Counted from the stretch's first letter, positions 1-13,437 are shown. The stretch: DNA of 64,000 bases from Deinococcus arcticus (GCF_003028415.1 NZ_PYSV01000006.1:1-64000); one strand, 5' to 3'. The notes: generated by a model not told the origin, from the letters alone. Program-made: numbers and translations.

Positions 1-317
<317 letters not shown>

Positions 318-355
318 TCAACGAAGGCTGGGGCCTCACGGCGCACCGAAGATGT

Positions 356-384
356 AGGGTACATGATCCGGCTCAGTTGGGCAA
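356..384 (-). promoter_or_regulatory. Promoter candidate for tuf with a long leader
   Basis: On the minus strand a TTGCCC -35 (379-384) and a TACCCT -10 (356-361) are separated by 17 bases. Transcription would start near 350, leaving a leader of roughly 225 nt before the tuf ATG at 125. The leader holds a small GGTGG/CCACC hairpin near 245-260 and otherwise no recognisable element or gene. The promoter explains how tuf is expressed although fusA has its own terminator. Confidence 0.55.
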
Positions 385-433
385 GGGGTAGAGCCGTCAC
401 GACCTGCGTGACGACTCCCCGGTCTGCTCCGGC

Positions 434-850
434 TCAGCGGCGCGTGTAGGCCACCACGTCCCGGTCAAACGCGCCGATCAGCATGACCAGACCCAGCACC
501 GTGCCCAGTGGAAACAGCAGGAGGCTGAACACCGCCACCACGATGCTGGACACCCGGCCCCAGCCCCGGCCCTCCAGCACCGCGCGGCGCGTGTAATACA
601 GCCAGAGAATCTGCAATACAGTCAGCGCAAACGACAGCCACAGCACCGTGGGAATCAGTGATAGGGGCAGCACCTCGCCGGGCAGGCCCAGCTGCCCCTG
701 CAGTTCAGGCAGCATGCTCTGCAGCTGAGGGCCCAGGAAGGGCAGGGCCAGCAGCGAGAACGCTGAATACAGCAGCAGGACCAGCAGCGGAATGGTCAGA
801 AAGTTCAGGCGTTTGGGCGGGACGCCGGGAGCAGGAGCAGGCACCGTCAT
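434..850 (-). CDS. Small membrane protein of unknown function, inserted between fusA and tuf
   Basis: This 138-residue protein has a proline-rich start (MTVPAPAPGVPPKRLN) and about three hydrophobic helices (LTIPLLVLLLYSAFSLLALP; a central one near LWLSFALTVLQILWLYY; a last one near IVVAVFSLLLFPLGTVLGLV), so it is probably an inner-membrane protein. I do not recognise the family. The ATG at 850 was chosen because a TACTCT -10 box (857-862) ends 6 bases before it, the usual leaderless arrangement; a longer frame upstream lacks any start signal. It is transcribed separately from fusA, whose terminator lies at 957-986. Confidence 0.8.
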   Translation of the reverse strand: MTVPAPAPGVPPKRLNFLTIPLLVLLLYSAFSLLALPFLGPQLQSMLPELQGQLGLPGEVLPLSLIPTVLWLSFALTVLQILWLYYTRRAVLEGRGWGRVSSIVVAVFSLLLFPLGTVLGLVMLIGAFDRDVVAYTRR

Positions 851-956
851 GCCTGCAGAGTAGCGCGGCGGGTCACCAGGGCTCTGCCTATGCGCGGGCT
901 GGCCGCCCCACCGCCAGCCTCGTCGCTTCAGCATTCTTCTGCCGACCGCCAAAGCC

Positions 957-986
957 AAAAAAAGGAGCGCCCTGAGCGGACGCTCC
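957..986 (-). terminator. Rho-independent terminator of fusA
   Basis: On the minus strand GGAGCG and CGCTCC arms enclose an 11-base loop and are followed by seven T. It lies 18 bases beyond the fusA stop codon and closes the rpsL-rpsG-fusA transcript. Confidence 0.85.
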
Positions 987-1003
987 CCCATCCCGGATGG
1001 AAT

Positions 1004-3097
<2,094 letters not shown>

Positions 3098-3368
3098 AAG
3101 ACTCCCTGATTCTGTGGGGCGACGTGTCTCGTCACCGTCAGTTCGGCACCCTGTGGGGGCTGGGGGCGGCTGGGTCTCGCTTCACGCGAGATGGACGGCA
3201 GGGGGCACCTACCGTCCGACAATTCCTTTCATCCGTGTGGGCTTTCCCGTGTCTCCCGCTGCACTCCGCATCAATCGGAACAGCGCCGCTTCCTGCTACG
3301 TTGCGCGAGAGACACTTCGGTTCCTGCTCGCTCCGCTCGGATTCTGGGGCCTGGCCCCAAAACCGGAA
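3098..3368. other. Unusually long rpsG-fusA intergenic region with inverted repeats
   Basis: This 271-bp gap holds no convincing gene. It contains a perfect GGGGCC/GGCCCC hairpin just after the rpsG stop (about 3343-3356), TCCG/CGGA arms near 3264-3280 and longer imperfect TGTCTCCCGC/GCGAGAGACA arms spanning about 3250-3315. The str operon normally has tens of bases here, so this looks like an inserted intergenic repeat or an RNA-processing region. No promoter with both boxes was recognised for fusA. Confidence 0.5.
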
Positions 3369-3839
<471 letters not shown>

Positions 3840-3921
3840 GGTTGACTCCCTTGAGGCTCAACCCAGCCCCTGCTGGGCGAGCGGCGCGCACTTCAGGCGC
3901 GAATAACGTGCTTCATTGGCA

Positions 3922-3937
3922 TCACCCCTTGGGGTGA
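3922..3937 (-). other. Perfect hairpin in the rpsL-rpsG spacer
   Basis: TCACCCCTTGGGGTGA is a 16-base perfect palindrome in the 142-bp gap between rpsL and rpsG. No T-run follows, so it is more likely an RNA-processing or stabilising hairpin, or an S7 autoregulatory site, than a terminator. In many bacteria S7 binds this intercistronic region of the str mRNA; whether that holds here is inference. Confidence 0.4.
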
Positions 3938-3981
3938 AGGCAGACCCGGCGCGGCCCAGCGTGGGCACGCGCAAGTGGGTC

Positions 3982-4386
3982 TTACTTCTTCTTCGCGCCC
4001 GCAGCGGCAGCGCCGGCCTTGGGCTTCTTGGTGCCGTACTTGGAGCGGCTCTTGTTGCGGTCTTTGACGCCCTGGGTATCCAGGCTGCCGCGCACAATGT
4101 GGTAGCGCACGCCGGGCAGGTCCTTGACACGGCCACCGCGAATCAGCACCACGCTGTGCTCCTGCAGGTTGTGGCCTTCACCGGGAATGTAGGCGGTGAC
4201 CTCGAAGGCGCTCGACAGCCGCACGCGGGCGATCTTGCGCAGCGCCGAGTTCGGCTTCTTGGGGGTGGTGGTCTTGACGACCGTGCACACGCCGCGGCGG
4301 AAGGGGCTGCCTTTAAGGGCAGGAACCTTGCTCTTCTTCTGGATCGTCTTGCGACCCTTACGAAGCAGTTGCTGGGTGGTAGGCAG
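3982..4386 (-). CDS. rpsL: 30S ribosomal protein S12 with a CTG start codon
   Basis: S12 sits at the decoding centre of the 30S subunit and is the usual site of streptomycin resistance; 134 residues are present. The conserved start [12 protein letters not shown] begins directly after a CTG at 4384-4386. An in-frame TGA lies only three codons upstream and no ATG, GTG or TTG occurs in frame until codon 33, well inside the conserved protein, so CTG is forced as initiator. AGGAG ends 9 bases before it. The loop KKPNSALRK and the [13 protein letters not shown] segment are normal; the lysine-rich tail ends in AGAKKK. Confidence 0.95.
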   Translation of the reverse strand: MPTTQQLLRKGRKTIQKKSKVPALKGSPFRRGVCTVVKTTTPKKPNSALRKIARVRLSSAFEVTAYIPGEGHNLQEHSVVLIRGGRVKDLPGVRYHIVRGSLDTQGVKDRNKSRSKYGTKKPKAGAAAAGAKKK

Positions 4387-4600
4387 GGGAAATCACTCCT
4401 AGACTGGGCTAAGCAGATGCTTGTGGAGAGGGCGGGTGGCCGCGCCACGCGGACGGGGCGGCACAGGGTTGACGGGTGAAAGGCTTGAGGTGATCGCGCA
4501 CCGCGCCTGGGCAGCGGCCCGGATGTGGACCGCGCCGGCGGTGGCCGGCCGAAAAACCCCCCTGGTGCAACCCGGAACCGGGGCAGTTTTCAACCTTCGC

Positions 4601-4630
4601 AGCATACGCTGCCCCAGGCAAGCGGCGCAA
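4601..4630 (-). promoter_or_regulatory. Promoter candidate of the str operon
   Basis: A TTGCGC -35 (4625-4630) and TATGCT -10 (4601-4606) with an 18-base spacer lie upstream of rpsL on the minus strand. The leader would be about 210 nt and includes a G/C hairpin followed by TTTTT (around 4553-4590), a possible attenuator. The same TATGCT/18-base layout recurs at prs (14585-14614). Confidence 0.5.
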
Positions 4631-4726
4631 GGGGCCCGCCGCCCCTTGCGCCGACGCGCCCCCTGTGCAGCCGCGCGGGGCTGTGCTACACTCCGCTCTG
4701 CCCGTTCTGTCTGTGCGGACTTCTTG

Positions 4727-4820
<94 letters not shown>

Positions 4821-4824
4821 ACCG

Positions 4825-4850
4825 CCCCCAGGTTCACGCCTGGGGGTTTT
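4825..4850 (+). terminator. Terminator of tRNA-Ser
   Basis: CCCCCAGG and CCTGGGGG arms with a 6-base loop are followed by TTTT, 5 bases after the tRNA 3' end. Confidence 0.85.
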
Positions 4851-4869
4851 GTTGTGGGTCCGCTGGCAC

Positions 4870-5304
4870 TCAGCCCAGGGTGGGCCACGCCGAGAGCACC
4901 GCTGCTTCGCGCGCGGCGTACACCACGGCGCCGTGCGCTGTTCGGAGCCGCTCGCCGGTCAGGGGCAGATACAGGGCGCCGTACAGAGCCTGCCCGGCCT
5001 GGGCCAACGCCATGAGTTCGCCCTGCCACGCCGCCGGGGTGGCGGGCACCCAGGTCCGGGGATCAGCCTCATCGCTCAGCAGGGCGCAGGGATCGGCCAG
5101 TTGTGCGGCCGTGAGTTCCAGATGCTGGCGCAGGGCCAGCACCCGGCGGGCCAGTGCCGGGTGGGTCTGCACTGCCGCAAAGTCCAGGCGATGCGCCGCC
5201 TGCAGCAGGCCCGGTTGGCCCGGCACGCTGAACAGCCCCGACAGGCCGTCCGGGCCATACAGGACTTCCCGCAGGGTGTCGCGCAGCAGTTCGGCAGCAG
5301 CCAT
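4870..5304 (-). CDS. Hypothetical 144-residue protein
   Basis: I do not recognise this protein. It is mostly helical by composition (MAAAELLRDTLREVLYGPDG at the start, then alternating alanine/leucine-rich stretches), with no signal peptide, membrane segment or cysteine motif. The ATG at 5304 follows a TACCGT -10 box (5313-5318) by 8 bases, which fits a leaderless transcript; the frame is open much further upstream but codon use there is not protein-like. It stands alone between tRNA-Ser and the divergent hflX leader. A cytosolic helical-bundle protein is the most that can be said. Confidence 0.7.
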   Translation of the reverse strand: MAAAELLRDTLREVLYGPDGLSGLFSVPGQPGLLQAAHRLDFAAVQTHPALARRVLALRQHLELTAAQLADPCALLSDEADPRTWVPATPAAWQGELMALAQAGQALYGALYLPLTGERLRTAHGAVVYAAREAAVLSAWPTLG

Positions 5305-5442
5305 CTCCCTGCACGGTACGCCACACAGCGGATGCGGGTTGCCTCGTCCCTCCCCTACCCTGAACGCACGATGATCCTGAAGATCAAGATTTTCCTGTAA
5401 TTGCACACGTTCTGCATCGGCCCCAACGCTAAAATGGGGGCA

Positions 5443-5616
5443 ATGCTGGACCCTGTGCCCACCCCGGCCCCGCGCGTTGCGGCGGCTCGGCGCGGGTCTC
5501 AGGTGTGGCCTCCCGGGCTCAGAGCACCCGCTCGCCCCTCCACCTCCCCGTCTGTTGCCGTGGCGCTCTGTGCTCCGGCGCAGCCGCCCCTGAAGGAAGT
5601 GAACCACCATCGATAA
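5443..5616 (+). CDS. Putative leaderless upstream ORF of hflX (57 codons)
   Basis: A TAAAAT -10 box (5430-5435) ends 7 bases before an ATG at 5443. The frame runs 57 codons, proline/alanine-rich (MLDPVPTPAPRVAAARRG...) and without any domain, and stops with TAA at 5614-5616, one base before the GTG of hflX. The peptide looks unconstrained; its likely role is to carry ribosomes to the hflX start. It could instead be an ordinary untranslated leader. Confidence 0.45.
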   Translation: MLDPVPTPAPRVAAARRGSQVWPPGLRAPARPSTSPSVAVALCAPAQPPLKEVNHHR

Positions 5617-5617
5617 A

Positions 5618-7327
<1,710 letters not shown>

Positions 7328-7424
7328 GCCCAGCCCACCACAGCCAGACGGCGCGCGTGCAGGCGTGCCGCCCGCTTTCTTTTGTGTGACGCGGGCTCAC
7401 CGGGGACCGTGCCAGAGTGCACAG

Positions 7425-8357
7425 GTGCGACTGGCGTGGCTGTATCTGGTGGGGGTGGCCCTGGTCTGGGCCCTGGGAGAAGTGCTGGGCGAGCGCACGG
7501 TGCCCACCCTGCTGCTGGCCTACGCGCCCCCGCTGCTGTGGCTGCTGCCCGCGCCCCTGGTGCTGGGCGTGGCCCTGTGGCGACGCCGGGGCCGGCGGGC
7601 CGCGCTGGTCGGCGCGCTGCTGGCGCTGTGGGGCGCGGGCCTGCTGCACTGGAGCCCGCAGCAAAGTGGTGACCTTCGGGTGGTGAGCTATAACGTGCTG
7701 CGAGGCGACCGGGCAGGTCCGGAAAAGCTGGGCCGGGCCCTGGCGGCCCTGAACGCCGACGTGATTCTGCTGCAGGAAAGCAATTTTCGCCGCCCTGGGC
7801 AGCGGGCCGCGCTGGCCGCCGCCCTGCCCGGCTACCGCGCCCTGCACGCCGCTGAGGTCACGACCCTGACGCGCCTGCCCGTGCAGGAGGTTCGCCGCGT
7901 GCCACTGCCGCGCCACCGCCGCGAGCTGCTGATTACTCGCCTGCGCTGGAGGGGACAGCCCCTGACTGTGGTGAACGCCCACCTGGGCACGGTGCAGGTG
8001 GTGGACGCCCTGGCCGGCGACTGGGCGTATCTGTACCGGACGCGGGCGGCGCGTGACGAACAGGTGCAGGTGCTGGCACGGGTGGCAGCCCAGACCCAGG
8101 GGCCGCTGCTGCTGGGCGGCGACCTGAACACCCCGCCGCGCGGGCTGCTGTGGCGCCGGCTGCGGGCCGCCTACGGTGCGGGCGCCCACGACCACGCTGG
8201 ACAGGGCCCCGGCTGGACCTTTCCGGCGCTGCGCGTGCGGATTGACCATGTGCTGAGCCCCGATCTGCGCCCGGTGCGCAGCCGCGTGCTGCCCTGGACC
8301 TTCAGCGATCACCGCCCGCTGCTGACCGAGTGGCAGGCCCCGGGAACTGCGCCCTGA
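7425..8357 (+). CDS. Membrane-anchored endonuclease/exonuclease/phosphatase family protein
   Basis: A 310-residue protein with three N-terminal hydrophobic helices (residues about 2-20, 28-50, 58-75) followed by an EEP-fold catalytic domain. Diagnostic motifs are VVSYNVLRG, ILLQES (metal-binding Glu), VVNAHL, GGDLNTPP, RIDHVLS and FSDHRPLL with the catalytic His. Such proteins hydrolyse phosphodiesters in nucleic acids or lipids; the substrate cannot be named. The GTG at 7425 was chosen because the hydrophobic N-terminus starts there. The 3' end overlaps the convergent gene 8302-8856 by 56 bp. Confidence 0.88.
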   Translation: MRLAWLYLVGVALVWALGEVLGERTVPTLLLAYAPPLLWLLPAPLVLGVALWRRRGRRAALVGALLALWGAGLLHWSPQQSGDLRVVSYNVLRGDRAGPEKLGRALAALNADVILLQESNFRRPGQRAALAAALPGYRALHAAEVTTLTRLPVQEVRRVPLPRHRRELLITRLRWRGQPLTVVNAHLGTVQVVDALAGDWAYLYRTRAARDEQVQVLARVAAQTQGPLLLGGDLNTPPRGLLWRRLRAAYGAGAHDHAGQGPGWTFPALRVRIDHVLSPDLRPVRSRVLPWTFSDHRPLLTEWQAPGTAP

Positions 8358-8856
8358 GCCACCGCCCGGCCTGGGCCGGCGACCGCAGGCGAATGAGCTG
8401 CAGGTGGGGATGGGCCGCCGCCAGCGCCACGGTTTCGCCGCGCCGCCGCCAGTGGGTCCGCATGGCCCAGCGCACTGGCCCCTCGGCGCTCAGGGCGCCG
8501 CGCAGCGTCTCGCGGTTACCGTTCCACAGTTCCTGGCGCGTGAGCACCCGCCAGACGGTGCGCCGCAGCACCCGGCCAAGAACCACGGGGGCCGGATAAT
8601 CCAGCCACACAATGGTATCGGCCCGCGCCCAGCCGATGTCGCGGGCCCGGCTGTAATTGCCGTCCATGACCCAGCGGGGCTGCGCGGTAAACGCGGCCAC
8701 CTGCGCGCGGAACTGTGGGAGCGGCGCTTCCTGCCAGCCGGCCAGGTGGTTCCAGGCGTCCTGCTCGCCGTGTGGGACCCCCAGCCGGGCCGCCAGGGCC
8801 CGCGCCAGGGTCGTTTTGCCGCTCCCGGAAGTGCCGATCACGATCACGCGCTGCAT
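8302..8856 (-). CDS. P-loop nucleoside/shikimate-kinase-like protein (DNA topology modulation FlaR type)
   Basis: The 184-residue protein starts MQRVIVIGTSGSGKTTLARA, a Walker A loop, and continues with PHGEQDAWNHLAGW and the WVMDGNYSRARDIGWARAD segment that marks the adenylate-kinase-related FlaR / topology-modulation family, then an arginine-rich lid. The likely reaction is phosphoryl transfer to a small substrate; the annotation 'topology modulation' is historical and not informative. It converges on and overlaps the EEP gene at its 3' end. Confidence 0.85.
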   Translation of the reverse strand: MQRVIVIGTSGSGKTTLARALAARLGVPHGEQDAWNHLAGWQEAPLPQFRAQVAAFTAQPRWVMDGNYSRARDIGWARADTIVWLDYPAPVVLGRVLRRTVWRVLTRQELWNGNRETLRGALSAEGPVRWAMRTHWRRRGETVALAAAHPHLQLIRLRSPAQAGRWLRAQFPGPATRSAAGGDR

Positions 8857-9186
8857 GAGCGCAGGAAAGCAAAAGGGGCATGGTGAGGGCATCGGCCAGG
8901 TGGCCGAGGGTGCCGGGGGGTCGGGGCGTCGGGCGGGCCTGGAGATCGGGACAACAGGTGCTCTGGGCCCGCCGAGAAAGAGGGCGCCCTCCCCTGTGCG
9001 AAGGCCAGAGACGCTTGACTGCGGCTGGCCAAGCGGTATCCAGACCGGCGTGTGCAGGGCCCTCGCCCTGGCCCCTGGTCTTCCAAGGACCCCCTGGCCC
9101 AACGCGACAGGTGCCCCCTTCCCTGGTTCAGCCGACTGGAGGTTCCAGATTCAGCTGCTCTGCACTCCTCGGTGCCCTGACCTCCT
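8857..9186. other. Intergenic region without recognised gene
   Basis: About 330 bp between a divergent-looking kinase start and the 3' end of the sugar dehydrogenase. Open frames here have unbiased composition and no start signals. No hairpin terminator with a T-run or clear promoter was found apart from poly-C/T tracts. Confidence 0.4.
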
Positions 9187-10311
9187 TCAGTTCCCCCGTA
9201 CCAGCTTCAGAATTCGCCCGCTGCTGTATTCCGCCACGTACAGTTCGCCGCGTTCGTCCTCACCGAAGGTGCTGGGGCCGCCCACCTTGCCCAGCGTGCT
9301 CTTGGTCCAGTTACGGCCCGTCATGCGCGCGGCCCAGACTGTACCGGACGCGAAGTCGGCAAAGACGTACTGGCCCCTGAGCGTGGGAATGGCGCTTCCC
9401 CGGTACACGTATCCGCCGGTGACACTCTGGCCTTCCTGACGGCCGTACACCAGCACCGGCTCCACGTAATCGCCGGGCTTGCAGCCGTCTTCAAAGCACT
9501 GCCGGCCCTCTCGCACGCGCCAGCCGTAGTTCTCGCCGCCCCGGCTTGCGCGGGGCTGCCAGTCAATCTCCTCGAAGGCGTTCTGGCCCACATCGGCAAT
9601 GATCAGGTCGCCGGTCTGGCGGTCAAAGGAAAAGCGCCATGGATTGCGCAGGCCATACGCCCAGATGTTGGGGTTGGCGCCGCTGCGGGTCAGGAACGGA
9701 TTGCCGGGGGCAGGTTTGGCCGCCGCACCCCGCACATCAAAGCGCAGGATCTTGCCCAGGGGCGAGGCCAGATTCTGACCATTATTCTGTGGATCGCCCC
9801 CAGAGCCGCCGTCGCCCAGGCCCAGATACAGAAAGCCGTCCGGGCCAAACGCCAGCTGCCCGCCGTTGTGGTTGGGGTAGGGCTGCTGGGCAGTGAACAG
9901 GGTCTGGGCACTGCCCGGGTTCACCTGCTGCCCGCCGGCCGCCGCCACGTAACGTGCCAGCACCGTATCGCCGTTGCGGTCGGTGTAGTGCACGTACAGG
10001 CGCCGGTTGGTCTTGTAGGCCGGATCGAAGGCCAGGCCCAGCAGGCCACGTTCACCCCCGGCGCGGGTCAGGGCGCGCAGGTCGGCAAACAGCTGGGGCT
10101 GCACCCGCCCGCCCTGCACCACCCGCACGCGGCCGTCCTGCTGCGCAATGAACAGGCGCCCCGAACCGTCCCCGGCGTGGGTGATGGCCGTGACCTGGTT
10201 CAGGCCACTGACAAAGGGACTGAAACTGACGCGGGGGGCCTGGGCGGCTGCCGGACCGGGCAGCACAGCAGCGAGCAGCAGGGCACTCAGGGCGGGCAAC
10301 AGGCGCGGCAT
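9187..10311 (-). CDS. Soluble PQQ-dependent sugar dehydrogenase (aldose sugar dehydrogenase, YliI type)
   Basis: The 374-residue exported protein has a signal peptide (MPRLLPALSALLLAAVLPGP, cut near AAAQA) and a six-bladed beta-propeller of the GSDH/YliI family: SGRLFIAQQDGRVRVV, GGERGLLGLAFDP, YPNHNGGQLAFGPDG with the catalytic His, LYLGLGDGGSGGDPQNNGQ (calcium/PQQ site), YGLRNPWRFSFD and DVGQNAFEEIDW. It oxidises aldoses in the periplasm, passing electrons onward. Apo-enzyme activity depends on PQQ supply; no pqq genes lie nearby. The start at 10311 follows a CACACT box by 5 bases. Confidence 0.92.
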   Translation of the reverse strand: MPRLLPALSALLLAAVLPGPAAAQAPRVSFSPFVSGLNQVTAITHAGDGSGRLFIAQQDGRVRVVQGGRVQPQLFADLRALTRAGGERGLLGLAFDPAYKTNRRLYVHYTDRNGDTVLARYVAAAGGQQVNPGSAQTLFTAQQPYPNHNGGQLAFGPDGFLYLGLGDGGSGGDPQNNGQNLASPLGKILRFDVRGAAAKPAPGNPFLTRSGANPNIWAYGLRNPWRFSFDRQTGDLIIADVGQNAFEEIDWQPRASRGGENYGWRVREGRQCFEDGCKPGDYVEPVLVYGRQEGQSVTGGYVYRGSAIPTLRGQYVFADFASGTVWAARMTGRNWTKSTLGKVGGPSTFGEDERGELYVAEYSSGRILKLVRGN

Positions 10312-10443
10312 GCCCCAGTGTGACGGTGCCCAGCCCCCGCGCACCGCAGCGCGGCGTGAAGAGACCTTCACGGCTTTTGCTCCTGTGTGCCCCCCCCACT
10401 GGCCCACACTGGGACCTGCATTGTTTTCACCAGGAGGTACGAC

Positions 10444-10650
10444 ATGACGGGTCCCTACGACCGCCCGGCGGCTCCGGCCACCGAACCCACGAACACCCCC
10501 GGCCCCCTGCCCGAACAGATGCCGGGCCAGTCCACCCCAGGCCCCATCAGTGAGCCGCCTGCTAACCCCGATACCCCGGGCCTGCCAGAGCCCACACCCC
10601 CCGCGAATCCCGATACGCCCGGCCTGCCCGAACCCATGCCGGCGATGTAA
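10444..10650 (+). CDS. Small proline-rich protein with an internal repeat
   Basis: A 68-residue protein starting [20 protein letters not shown] behind a strong AGGAGGT Shine-Dalgarno. The 12-residue unit [12 protein letters not shown] occurs twice in the second half. No hydrophobic stretch, so it is probably cytosolic and disordered. The good ribosome site and repeat make a real gene likely; function is unknown. Confidence 0.75.
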   Translation: MTGPYDRPAAPATEPTNTPGPLPEQMPGQSTPGPISEPPANPDTPGLPEPTPPANPDTPGLPEPMPAM

Positions 10651-10678
10651 ACGGGCACCCAGGCGGCCACACCTCTAT

Positions 10679-11368
10679 TCAGAGGGTGTGGCCGTACGCC
10701 TTGAGCCACACCCGGTGCGCCGCCCAGTCAGGCATGACCCGGGCCACGTGGGCCCAATAGCGCGCCGAGTGGTTGAGTTCCAGCAGATGCGCCGCCTCAT
10801 GGAGGGCCACGTAATGCAGGACCGGCAGCGGCGCGCGGCTGAGTTTCCAGTGCAGGCGGATGTCGCCCCTGGCCGCGCAGCTGCCCCAGCGGGTGCGGGC
10901 GCCACTGACGGTCACGCGGCCCAGGCGGTCAGCCGCGCCCAGGCGGGCTGCGTAATGCGCCACCAGGGTCCGGTAGGGCGCGGCACAGGCCCGGCGCGTC
11001 CAGATTTCCAGGGCGGCCTCGGGCCCAGCGGCTGGCAGGATCAGCTGCTGTCCGTCGCGCAGCGGCGCGCGCACCGCCGGGCTCAGGCGCAGCTGCAAGT
11101 CCTCGCCCAGAAACGGCAACCGCTGGCCCTCGTGGGGCGCCGGCCGCCCAGCGGGGCGCGCGGCAAACTCTGCCAGGTGCCGGGCCACCCAGTCGCGCCG
11201 GGTGTCCAGAATCGTCTGCAGCTGCGCGGCTGTCAGGCGGGCGGGGGCATACAGGGTAACCGCGCCGGGCGCCACCTGCAGGGCGACCGTGCGGCGGCGC
11301 CCGCTGCGCTGGACGGTCACCGGCACTCCCCCAATGTCCCACCCTGACACCCCTTTAGCAAAGCGCAA
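10679..11368 (-). CDS. DUF45 / YgjP-type zinc metallopeptidase
   Basis: The 229-residue frame carries the family signature: RTRWGSC near residue 155, [32 protein letters not shown] with HExxH, then MPDW near the end. These are gluzincin-type peptidases related to the SprT/WLM group; the substrate is unknown. The open frame begins with TTG at 11368, but that codon lies in the A-run of the terminator at 11367-11399, so a GTG at 11350, 11326 or 11320 (the last behind GGGGGA) is more likely the true start. Confidence 0.88.
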   Translation of the reverse strand: MRFAKGVSGWDIGGVPVTVQRSGRRRTVALQVAPGAVTLYAPARLTAAQLQTILDTRRDWVARHLAEFAARPAGRPAPHEGQRLPFLGEDLQLRLSPAVRAPLRDGQQLILPAAGPEAALEIWTRRACAAPYRTLVAHYAARLGAADRLGRVTVSGARTRWGSCAARGDIRLHWKLSRAPLPVLHYVALHEAAHLLELNHSARYWAHVARVMPDWAAHRVWLKAYGHTL

Positions 11369-11399
11369 AAAGCGGGCCGGTGCAAGAGACCCGGCCCGC
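11367..11399 (-). terminator. Terminator of the YpfJ-type metallopeptidase gene
   Basis: On the minus strand GCGGGCCGG and CCGGCCCGC arms (11372-11399) are followed by TTTTT. It lies 17 bases past the stop at 11416 and immediately in front of the DUF45 gene. Confidence 0.85.
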
Positions 11400-11415
11400 C
11401 CAGACGGCCTGCAGT

Positions 11416-12273
11416 TTACAGCTGGTTATAGGGGAGGCTGAAGGTATCGCAGTCGTTGGGATTGCCGCTGCGCAGGCCTGTCATGAACCACTTCACGCGC
11501 TGCTGGCTGGACCCGTGGGTAAAGGCGTCGGGCACCACGCGGCCCTGCGACTGCCGCTGCAGGTTGTCGTCGCCAATGGCCTCGGCGGTGCGGACGGCTT
11601 CCTGCACGTCGGCCTGGGTGATGTTCGTCTGCTCGCGGGTGCGGTTGCCCCACACCCCGGCAAAGCAGTCGGCCTGCAGTTCCAGGCGCACGCCGTAGCT
11701 GTTGGCCTCGGCCTCGGTGCGGGCGCTGCGCTGGCGGCGCGTGACCTGATCGGCAATGCCCAGCTCGTTTTGCACGTGGTGGCCCACCTCGTGGGAAATC
11801 ACGTAGGCATAGGCGAAGTCACCGCCGCCGCCCAGCCGCTGCTGCATGGTGGCAAAGAAGCTGGTGTCCAGATAGATGCCGTTATCAGCCGGGCAGTAGA
11901 AAGGGCCCACCGCGCTGCTGGCCTGGCCGCAGCCGCTGGTGGTGCCCCGGGTGTACAGCACCAGGGGCGGCTTGGTGTAGGTGCGGCCCGCCTCCTGAAA
12001 CACCTGGCTCCAGACCTGATGGGTGCTGCCCAGAATCCGGTCCACGAACTGGTATTCCTCGTCGTTGGCACTGGGCGCGGCCCCCGACTGGGTTTGAGGG
12101 GCCGTCTGCTGCCCGCCGCCCAGAATGGCGCCAGGGTCGACCCCGAAGAACATGGCGATCAGGGCGATGATCAGGCCACCCACCCCGCCCACGGCGATGC
12201 CGCCCCCAGGCAGGCCGCCGCCGCGCCGATCATCAATCCCGCCCCCACTCCCGGGCAAATTTTTCCAGTCCAT
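11416..12273 (-). CDS. Neutral zinc metallopeptidase, YpfJ family (PF04228)
   Basis: A 285-residue protein that begins [20 protein letters not shown], has one membrane helix ([18 protein letters not shown], residues about 28-46) and then the peptidase domain with [12 protein letters not shown], the zinc motif SHEVGHHVQ and the downstream [11 protein letters not shown]. This layout is characteristic of YpfJ-type membrane-anchored peptidases. GGAGA lies before the ATG at 12273; a TACAAT -10 candidate is at 12331-12336. Confidence 0.93.
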   Translation of the reverse strand: MDWKNLPGSGGGIDDRRGGGLPGGGIAVGGVGGLIIALIAMFFGVDPGAILGGGQQTAPQTQSGAAPSANDEEYQFVDRILGSTHQVWSQVFQEAGRTYTKPPLVLYTRGTTSGCGQASSAVGPFYCPADNGIYLDTSFFATMQQRLGGGGDFAYAYVISHEVGHHVQNELGIADQVTRRQRSARTEAEANSYGVRLELQADCFAGVWGNRTREQTNITQADVQEAVRTAEAIGDDNLQRQSQGRVVPDAFTHGSSQQRVKWFMTGLRSGNPNDCDTFSLPYNQL

Positions 12274-12403
12274 ATGGGTCTCCTTCAGGGTGGGCCGCCT
12301 GAATCGGCCAGCCCAGCCCGCCACAGAGCCATTGTAGAAATTTGCGCGCTGGGCGCGGTTGAAATGACCTTTAGGGTTTGCAGTGGAGTTCTGAAGGTTG
12401 GGG

Positions 12404-12847
12404 TCAGCGCCGCCAGAATCCGGCGATCAGCCCCAGCAGGGCCCCGACCAGCAGCCCGCCGGGAAGCCCCGCCGATATCTGCGCTTTGGTCTCGCCGGGT
12501 AGCAGGGCCGCCAGCAGCCGGTCCAGCTCCACACCCACCAGCAGCAGCCCAGCCACCAGGGCCATCCCTAGCCCCAGCGCCGTCAGCTCGCGGCCCGGCG
12601 AGGCCCCACCCGCGGCCAGCGCACGTGGCAGGGCCGCCACCCCAGTAGCCACCAGCCCAGCCATCAGGTACGCCAGCCCGAAGCTCCGGCTGAAGCGGTC
12701 CGCGGTCAGCAGCGGCAGCAGGGTCACGAGGGCGGCGCCGCCCCCAGCACCGGCGAGGACCAGCGCCAGCGGACCGCGCACTGCCATCATGCCCAGGGCC
12801 AGCCCAAATGCTGCGGCGCCCCCCAACAGCCAGCCCAGGATGTTCAT
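12404..12847 (-). CDS. Small integral membrane protein, function unknown
   Basis: The 147-residue protein contains about four hydrophobic helices (start [20 protein letters not shown]; then [52 protein letters not shown]) and a C-terminal [17 protein letters not shown] helix. I do not recognise the family. It lies in a run of same-strand single genes with no obvious partner. Confidence 0.75.
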   Translation of the reverse strand: MNILGWLLGGAAAFGLALGMMAVRGPLALVLAGAGGGAALVTLLPLLTADRFSRSFGLAYLMAGLVATGVAALPRALAAGGASPGRELTALGLGMALVAGLLLVGVELDRLLAALLPGETKAQISAGLPGGLLVGALLGLIAGFWRR

Positions 12848-12889
12848 GGCTCCAGTTGTATCCTGCCGGGGCTCACCGTGCGTCCCTCT

Positions 12890-13333
12890 TCAGTCGTAGG
12901 AGTAGCCCACAAAGTACAGGTGTGTGGGCTGCCCCGCCGCGTAGGCCACCACATACAGACTCTCGCCCCGGCCAATGGGGTCGGTCAGTTCATCGCAGGT
13001 CTCGATCTGTTCCAGCGTGGGCTGCGCGGTGCCGAAAAGCGCTTCCAACTGCTCGTTGCTCAGGGGGTGCATCCCCCAGTCTTCCGGGCTCTGGGCCAGG
13101 CCGGGCACATCCAGGATGGTGCGGGTGCCCTCCGCGTCTGCCGCCTCAATGGCCTCTTCTCTGGTGGCGTGCGCTGGCCCAGGCGCGGGGGAATCTGGCG
13201 TTACCGGAAAGTCGGGAAACATGATGACGGGCGAGTAGCGCCCCGCCTGGAACTCGCGCCGCTGCACGCGTTCCAGGACGGCGGCAATATCAGGTTCGTA
13301 AGGCTCGACGTACCACCACAAATGGCCACCCAT
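12890..13333 (-). CDS. Hypothetical 147-residue soluble protein
   Basis: The protein starts MGGHLWWYVEPYEPDIAAVL and has a middle region with ATREEAIEAADAEGTRTILD and an end rich in aromatic residues (THLYFVGYSYD). No membrane segment or catalytic motif is visible; its acidic, tryptophan-rich start resembles small uncharacterised actinobacterial/deinococcal proteins. A TAGGCT -10 box (13340-13345) ends 6 bases before the ATG, a clear leaderless layout that fixes the start. Confidence 0.78.
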   Translation of the reverse strand: MGGHLWWYVEPYEPDIAAVLERVQRREFQAGRYSPVIMFPDFPVTPDSPAPGPAHATREEAIEAADAEGTRTILDVPGLAQSPEDWGMHPLSNEQLEALFGTAQPTLEQIETCDELTDPIGRGESLYVVAYAAGQPTHLYFVGYSYD

Positions 13334-13437
13334 AAGGCCAGCCTACGCCAGGGCAGGCTCAGACCAGGGCAGAGGTGAGCCGACCTCGACGCGTCTCTGA
13401 CCTGCAGAGATCCAGAGGCAGGGAGAACCCAGCCACA

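Noticed and set aside
4399..4593. Minus-strand frame in the rpsL leader that ends in TAG 12 bases before the CTG start
   Set aside because: It could start only at a TTG after the -10 box, and leaderless TTG initiation is rare; treated as leader rather than a gene.
5370..5400. Nine-codon frame MILKIKIFL upstream of hflX
   Set aside because: Too short, 9 bases after a TACCCT box but with no link to a following start codon.
11366..11368. TTG as start of the DUF45 peptidase
   Set aside because: It lies in the T-run of the upstream gene's terminator; later GTG codons are more credible, though the exact one is undecided.
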